This document shows positions 52,511 to 56,599 of a DNA stretch of 56,599 nt, one piece after another. A program made the translations under genes and the position numbers. Source of the DNA: Verrucomicrobiota bacterium (lineage in GTDB: Bacteria > Verrucomicrobiota > Verrucomicrobiia > Limisphaerales > SIBE01). The DNA is taken from assembly GCA_016871535.1 (NCBI GenBank), contig VHCZ01000009.1, forward strand, positions 1-56,599, in the 5' to 3' direction. The notes beneath the pieces are model-generated. The model was not told where the DNA came from and searched no databases. It saw only the letters and a program-made list of their open reading frames with translations. Position 1 is the first letter of the stretch; each line of letters begins with the position of its first letter.

Positions 52511-52613
52511 CCCATGAAGCAACCCACCCCTTCGCCCCTCCCAGGGGGGGGAACTGAACTCTGCGACGTCGAACGAAGATCCCCTCCTGGGGAGGGGAAA
52601 GGGTGGGTTCATG
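52511..52613. repeat. palindromic repeat (CCCATGAAGCAACCCACCCC ... GGGTGGGTTCATGG)
   Basis: The outer arms CCCATGAAGCAACCCACCCC and GGGTGGGTTCATGG are inverted, as are the inner CGCCCCTCCCAGGGGG and CCCCTCCTGGGGAGGGG. A half copy is embedded in the coding region at 28575-28616. The gap 52335-53002 otherwise holds only GC-rich repeat remnants and no gene I can support. Confidence 0.7.
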
Positions 52614-53002
52614 GCCCGTGAGCAGGTCCGTGAGGAACAGAAAGCTTCCCAAGAACACGACGGTAGAGCTGCGTTGCCGCGCAGCCGGTCTGCTGTCGAG
52701 TCGGCGGCGCAGCAGCACCGCCCTACCGGGCGATGGGAACTTTGTCCCACAATTTGTCGCAGCCTTTGTCCGGTTTGTTTTCCGCGGGAAATCGACAAAG
52801 CTTCAAACAAAGTTTCAGACAAAAGCGGAGAAAACCGCATAAGCGGCGTTGCGGGGACGCGCCGGGTCGGAGACCGGCGCTCCGCACCACAGATTTGCCG
52901 AACCGTTTTGGGAACGCGTTAATTTCTTGCCAGCCTTGAATTGAGTTGAACAATGTCCCGCGACAACGGTTCGGCGTTCTGTGTCTTATTCAACGCCTTC
53001 GC

Positions 53003-53518
53003 ATGAATCTTGATGCCCAACAAAAGGAAAAGGTAGAGGCCTGGATCCGGGAAGGTCTCTCGCTGTCGCAAATCCAAAGCCGGCTGGCGTCGGAGCTTGG
53101 CCTTTCTTTGACCTATATGGAAGTCCGTTTCCTCCTGGACGACCTGAAGCTGAAGCCGCGCGACAAGGAAGATCCTAAGCCGGGAGAAGTCGGCCTCGCC
53201 GCGGCCCCTGGCAAGACCGCCCAACAAGGCGGGCCAAAGGCTCCTGCCCCCCGGCCAGGCGGACGCACGCCTGCTCCTCAATCGACGACTCCAGCCGCGG
53301 ATGGCCGAGTCTCGGTCACTGTGGACCAGGTCGCCCGTCCCGGCTCGCTTGTAAGCGGACAGGTGTCCTTCACGGACGGCAATTCCGCTGAATGGTACCT
53401 CGATCAATTCGGGCGCCTGGGGCTCGCGCCAAAGCAGACCGGTTACAAGCCCTCTCAGCAGGACCTGATGGCTTTCCAAGCCGAGCTTCAGAATGAACTG
53501 GCAAGACTGGGGTTTTAG
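53003..53518 (+). CDS. conserved hypothetical protein with N-terminal HTH-like region
   Basis: 171 aa. The first ~55 residues (MNLDAQQKEKVEAWIREGLS, then LSQIQSRLASELGLSLTYME) have a helix-turn-helix look. A Pro/Lys/Gly-rich linker follows (about 60-110), then a C-terminal beta-rich stretch VSVTVDQVARPGSLVSGQVS and FTDGNSAEWYLDQFGRLGL. No enzyme motif is visible. ATG 53003 is preferred over an upstream TTG. Likely a small regulatory or structural protein, function unknown. Confidence 0.65.
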   Translation: MNLDAQQKEKVEAWIREGLSLSQIQSRLASELGLSLTYMEVRFLLDDLKLKPRDKEDPKPGEVGLAAAPGKTAQQGGPKAPAPRPGGRTPAPQSTTPAADGRVSVTVDQVARPGSLVSGQVSFTDGNSAEWYLDQFGRLGLAPKQTGYKPSQQDLMAFQAELQNELARLGF

Positions 53519-53581
53519 GCGTGGGCCAAGCAGCCAGAAATTCTCATGATGACTGCTTCTGATGAAGGCGCACGTTTCCAT

Positions 53582-53668
53582 GGTAGGGCAAGTCCGTCCC
53601 GGCGAGCCGGGTTCGACGTAGTGGGAACACGTGCGAGGCGGCTCGCTTGGGACAAGCTCGACCTACCG
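53582..53668. repeat. palindromic repeat, second copy of the GTCCGTCCCGGCGAGCC family
   Basis: GGTAGGGCAAGTCCGTCCCG at the left and GCTTGGGACAAGCTCGACCT at the right are imperfect inverted arms; the order of blocks equals that at 29266-29352. Confidence 0.6.
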
Positions 53669-53693
53669 AAGTCAAGCTGAGAATTGCTGCCAA

Positions 53694-54413
53694 GTGTCTT
53701 CCTGGGCTGCCATATTCGATTGGGATGGAGTCATCATTGATTCCTCGCGCCAGCACGAACAAAGCTGGCAAAGATTGGCCGAGGAGCGAAAACGTTCCTT
53801 GCCGTCAGGGTTCTTTCTTCGGAGCTTCGGGATGAAGAACGAGCGAATCATTCCCGAATTGCTCGGATGGACCGCCGACGCGGATCAAGTCCAGAAGCTC
53901 TCGCTGCGCAAGGAGGCGCTCTATCGTGAAATCATCGGGCGAGAAGGCATCTCGCCGCTGGCAGGGGTGGAGAATCTCCTGCGTCAACTTCAGCGCGACG
54001 CGGTTCCATGCGCCGTCGGGTCTTCGACGCCCCGGGAGAATATCGACTGCGTGATCGACATGCTGGGGATTCGCGAATTCTTCCGGGCCATCGTTTGCGG
54101 CCAGGATGTCAAGCACGGCAAGCCAAATCCCGAAGTGTTCCTGCTCGCCGCCCGCAAGCTCGGCACGCCGCCGTGCCAATGCGTGGTTTTTGAGGACGCC
54201 CATGTCGGGATCGAAGCGGCTCTCGCCGGCGGCATGAAAGTGGTGGGCGTTGCAACCACCCATCCACCCGAATCTCTGAAGGGCGCGGACCATGTTGTGG
54301 GCCGGTTGGATGAACTGAGGGTCTCTCAGTTGCGGAAATGGTTTCAGTCGCAGAAAAAGCCCAATCAAGGCGCAGGATCCGGTCGTATGGGGGAGTCATT
54401 TGCCAAACCGTGA
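53694..54413 (+). CDS. HAD-superfamily phosphatase, beta-phosphoglucomutase-like
   Basis: 239-aa HAD hydrolase. Motif I FDWDGVIIDSS (nucleophile D9, acid/base D11), the alpha-helical cap about residues 15-85, motif II VGSSTPRENID, motif III Lys in HGKPNPEVF and motif IV VFEDAHVGIEAA are all present. The subgroup includes phosphoglycolate phosphatases and beta-phosphoglucomutases; the substrate is not determined. The start is GTG 53694, which begins the conserved strand; the frame extends upstream through a repeat and is not believed. Confidence 0.85.
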   Translation: MSSWAAIFDWDGVIIDSSRQHEQSWQRLAEERKRSLPSGFFLRSFGMKNERIIPELLGWTADADQVQKLSLRKEALYREIIGREGISPLAGVENLLRQLQRDAVPCAVGSSTPRENIDCVIDMLGIREFFRAIVCGQDVKHGKPNPEVFLLAARKLGTPPCQCVVFEDAHVGIEAALAGGMKVVGVATTHPPESLKGADHVVGRLDELRVSQLRKWFQSQKKPNQGAGSGRMGESFAKP

Positions 54414-54435
54414 CGAAAGAGTAAAGTGACGCACC

Positions 54436-54849
54436 ATGGGCAGGATTGTTGTTAAAATCAAACTGGCCAACTACCTGGACGAGCAGTTGAAGAAACTCAA
54501 GCTACGCAAGGAGAAACCGCGTTCGCTTGAAACCGACGCGCTCGTGGACACCGGGGCAACCCGACTGTATCTGAAATCGAGCGCCATTCGCGCGCTAGGC
54601 CTGAGAAGGGAGGGCACTGTTACCTCCAAAACGACGAATGGTTCACGCAAACGAGGTGTTTATCAGCCTGTACGCTTGGAACTCATGGGCCGGCACGGCG
54701 CGTTCCAGGTGGTCGAGGTAGATGACGACGTGCCCAACTTGCTTGGTCAAATCCCTCTCGAGTATCTGGACTTCGTGGTCGATCCGAAACGCCAAAAGCT
54801 CATTCCCAATCCCGAACACGGCGATAAACAGATGAGCGAGGAATACTGA
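54436..54849 (+). CDS. clan AA (retropepsin-like) aspartyl protease
   Basis: 137-aa single-domain aspartic protease. The active-site triad is visible in ALVDTGATRLYL (DTG), with a downstream hydrophobic flap/strand (VEVDDDVPNLLGQIPLEYLDFVVD) as in bacterial clan AA proteins. It would act as a dimer, each chain giving one Asp. The gene is followed after 24 nt by asnS on the same strand. The target is unknown. Confidence 0.8.
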   Translation: MGRIVVKIKLANYLDEQLKKLKLRKEKPRSLETDALVDTGATRLYLKSSAIRALGLRREGTVTSKTTNGSRKRGVYQPVRLELMGRHGAFQVVEVDDDVPNLLGQIPLEYLDFVVDPKRQKLIPNPEHGDKQMSEEY

Positions 54850-54873
54850 GGGGCTGGTGTTGAATTTCCGCGC

Positions 54874-56277
54874 GTGGCACAAACAATCACTATCGTGCAG
54901 AGAACACTGGTCAAAGACGCACTTCACTCGGAGTCGCCGATCCCCGCATTGCTTGTTCAGGGCTGGATCAGGACGCGAAGGGATTCCAAGGCGTTTTCCT
55001 TCGTGGAGATCAACGACGGTTCTTGCCTGAAGAACCTTCAGATCATCGTGGATGCCGCGCTCCCGGACTACGCCAAGATCGAGCAACTCACCACCGGCGC
55101 CGCGATTTCCGTCGAAGGCAAGCTCGTTCCCTCCCAGGGCAAAGAACAGAAATGGGAGATGGTCGCATCCAGCCTCCATGTCCTCGGTCCAGCCGATCAA
55201 ACATATCCCCTGCAGAAGAAGGGCCACACGCTGGAATACCTGCGCGAGATCGCCCACTTGCGTCCGCGCTCGAACCTCTTCGGGTGCGTGCTGCGCGTGC
55301 GAAGCCGGCTTGCCTACGCCATTCACACTTTTTTCCAGGAACGGAATTTTGTGTACGTTCACACCCCCATCATCACGTCGAGTGACTGCGAAGGGGCGGG
55401 CGAACTGTTCCGAGTCACGTGCATCGATCCGGCTAAACCGCCGTTCCACGAAGGAAAGGTCGATTACACGAAAGACTTTTTCGCGCGGCCGACTTACTTG
55501 ACCGTGAGCGGGCAATTGGAAGGCGAAATCCTGGCGTGCGCGCTCTCGAACATTTACACCTTCGGGCCGACCTTCCGCGCGGAGAATTCGAACACTTCCC
55601 GCCACGCCAGCGAATTCTGGATGATCGAGCCGGAAATGGCCTTCTGCGACCTCCATGGCGACATGGATCTGGCGGAAGAATTCGTGAAATATTTGATCAA
55701 GGATTTCCTGGCCCATTGCCGCGAGGATCTGGAATTGTTCATCCGGTTCGTCGATAAAGAACTGCTGCAGCGGCTGGAGTTCGTGCTGAACCGCCCGTTC
55801 AAACGGGTCAGTTACACCGAAGCCATCGATATTCTGGCGAAGTCGGGGAAGACGTTCGAGTTTCCCATCCAGTATGGCGCCAATCTTCAGTCGGAACACG
55901 AGCGTTTCCTGACCGAGGAACATTTCAAATGCCCGGTGACGGTTTTCAATTATCCCAAGGAAATCAAACCGTTTTATATGCGCGCCAATGACGACGGCAA
56001 AACGGTGGCGGCGATGGACGTGCTTGTGCCGCGCATCGGCGAAATCGTCGGTGGCAGCCAGCGCGAGGAGCGGCTGGACGTGCTTCAAGAAAACATGGTG
56101 CGCCACAACATGAATCTGGAGAATTACGCCTGGTATCTGGACCTGCGCCGCTACGGAACCGTGCCGCACGCGGGTTTCGGCCTTGGCTTCGAGCGCATGC
56201 TCATGTTCGTCACGGGTGTTGGAAATATCCGCGACGTGATCCCGTTTCCCAGGACCCCGGGGCACGCGGAGTTTTAG
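54874..56277 (+). CDS. asnS: asparaginyl-tRNA synthetase
   Basis: 467-aa class IIb aminoacyl-tRNA synthetase that charges tRNA-Asn with asparagine. The N-terminal OB anticodon-binding fold (about 25-115) has [20 protein letters not shown]. Catalytic class II motifs are present: motif 1 near [13 protein letters not shown], motif 2 [21 protein letters not shown], and motif 3 [12 protein letters not shown]. The asparagine-specific form is indicated by [23 protein letters not shown] start at 54874; the full length is normal. Confidence 0.95.
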   Translation: MAQTITIVQRTLVKDALHSESPIPALLVQGWIRTRRDSKAFSFVEINDGSCLKNLQIIVDAALPDYAKIEQLTTGAAISVEGKLVPSQGKEQKWEMVASSLHVLGPADQTYPLQKKGHTLEYLREIAHLRPRSNLFGCVLRVRSRLAYAIHTFFQERNFVYVHTPIITSSDCEGAGELFRVTCIDPAKPPFHEGKVDYTKDFFARPTYLTVSGQLEGEILACALSNIYTFGPTFRAENSNTSRHASEFWMIEPEMAFCDLHGDMDLAEEFVKYLIKDFLAHCREDLELFIRFVDKELLQRLEFVLNRPFKRVSYTEAIDILAKSGKTFEFPIQYGANLQSEHERFLTEEHFKCPVTVFNYPKEIKPFYMRANDDGKTVAAMDVLVPRIGEIVGGSQREERLDVLQENMVRHNMNLENYAWYLDLRRYGTVPHAGFGLGFERMLMFVTGVGNIRDVIPFPRTPGHAEF

Positions 56278-56339
56278 CGAGTCCGACTCTGAACTCTGAA
56301 GTCGCCCGCCAAACACGCGAACCACGCGATACAGACCGA

Positions 56340-56470
56340 GGCCATGGAGACTCCCCTCGCTTTCCGGCTTCGTTTCTCCTCAGAGCCCTGGCTATGCTCC
56401 TTCGTCGTGCCTCGCCAGAAAGCGAAATCACCTCCAGCAAAACCGGAATTTATTTTTGCACAGACCCTTA
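56340..56470. mobile_element. partial copy of the 273-bp element (right end)
   Basis: CCTCCAGCAAAACCGGAATT followed by TATTTTTGCACAGACCCT (56431-56468) matches the right terminal repeat of the element at 39761-40033 with a few changes, and the sequence CGTCGTGCCTCGCCAGAAAG before it matches the interior. The left end is not found and would overlap asnS if it were at normal distance, so this copy is truncated or rearranged. The rest to 56599 is featureless to me. Confidence 0.55.
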
Positions 56471-56599
56471 GCCGTAACTATTCAGTAGTGCATCACTTTT
56501 AGGGCACACGCCACCTCCGTGCCGTCAACCGACTGACCGGTCCAGACACACACAGCGCGCCGAACTTTCGCGGCCGCGACAGGTTCAACGCTCTGGACC

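Overview
The window (GC-rich, roughly 60%) looks like a piece of a soil-type Verrucomicrobiota chromosome, most likely of the Pedosphaerales/Limisphaerales kind. This rests on gene content: planctomycete-type cytochrome PSCyt1 and DUF1501, two Tat-exported Gfo/Idh/MocA oxidoreductases, a DUF1080 protein, a sulfatase, DUF2851, a GldA/GldF/GldG-like ABC set with DUF4340 and an AsmA-like protein, a CRTAC1/ASPIC protein and a multihaem cytochrome. Many short palindromic repeats lie between genes. I see no rRNA, tRNA or CRISPR array. The taxonomy is inference.

Layout. 1-2.5 kb: degenerate tandem repeats, a PSCyt1::DUF1501 fusion gene (minus) and a strong hairpin. 2.5-8.5 kb (plus): an MGDG-synthase-like glycosyltransferase, a nucleoside-symporter-like MFS protein, a cNMP-domain histidine kinase and mutL. 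8.5-9.6 kb: a REP-type Y1 transposase unit bounded by perfect 22-bp inverted repeats. 9.7-19.3 kb (minus): a six-gene operon of DegP-like protease, ABC ATPase, ABC permease, GldG-like protein, DUF4340 and AsmA-like protein. 19.8-34 kb: DUF2851, a small membrane protein, Gfo/Idh, GNAT, sulfatase, a membrane-fused spermidine-synthase-like protein, a possible glycosyltransferase, an EEP-fold hydrolase, a second Gfo/Idh and DUF1080, with repeats in nearly every gap. 34-40 kb: a PhoB/PhoR-type pair and a large Reg_prop/Y_Y_Y sensor kinase without a nearby regulator. 39.7-40.1 kb: a 273-bp non-coding element with 30-bp perfect terminal inverted repeats and a TAA target duplication, nested in another palindromic repeat. 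40.2-42.2 kb: a NYN-LOTUS protein, then a decayed outer-membrane phospholipase gene and a DUF4058 stub.

42.2-48.5 kb (minus) is the most interesting part: an apparent operon of an eight-haem cytochrome, a monohaem/copper-monooxygenase-like/TPR protein, and a CRTAC1 protein whose frame is cut by one in-frame TGA. The coding frame continues past the TGA into the ASPIC/UnbV domain. A perfect 7-bp stem-loop starts 13 nt after the TGA, in the place expected for a bacterial SECIS. Selenocysteine recoding is one explanation and a simple nonsense mutation is the other; sequence alone does not decide.

48.6-52.3 kb holds a secreted PA14/Ig-like/CBM protein ending at a Rho-independent terminator. The window closes (53.0-56.3 kb, plus) with a small conserved protein, a HAD phosphatase, a clan AA aspartyl protease, an asparaginyl-tRNA synthetase, and the end of a second copy of the 273-bp element.
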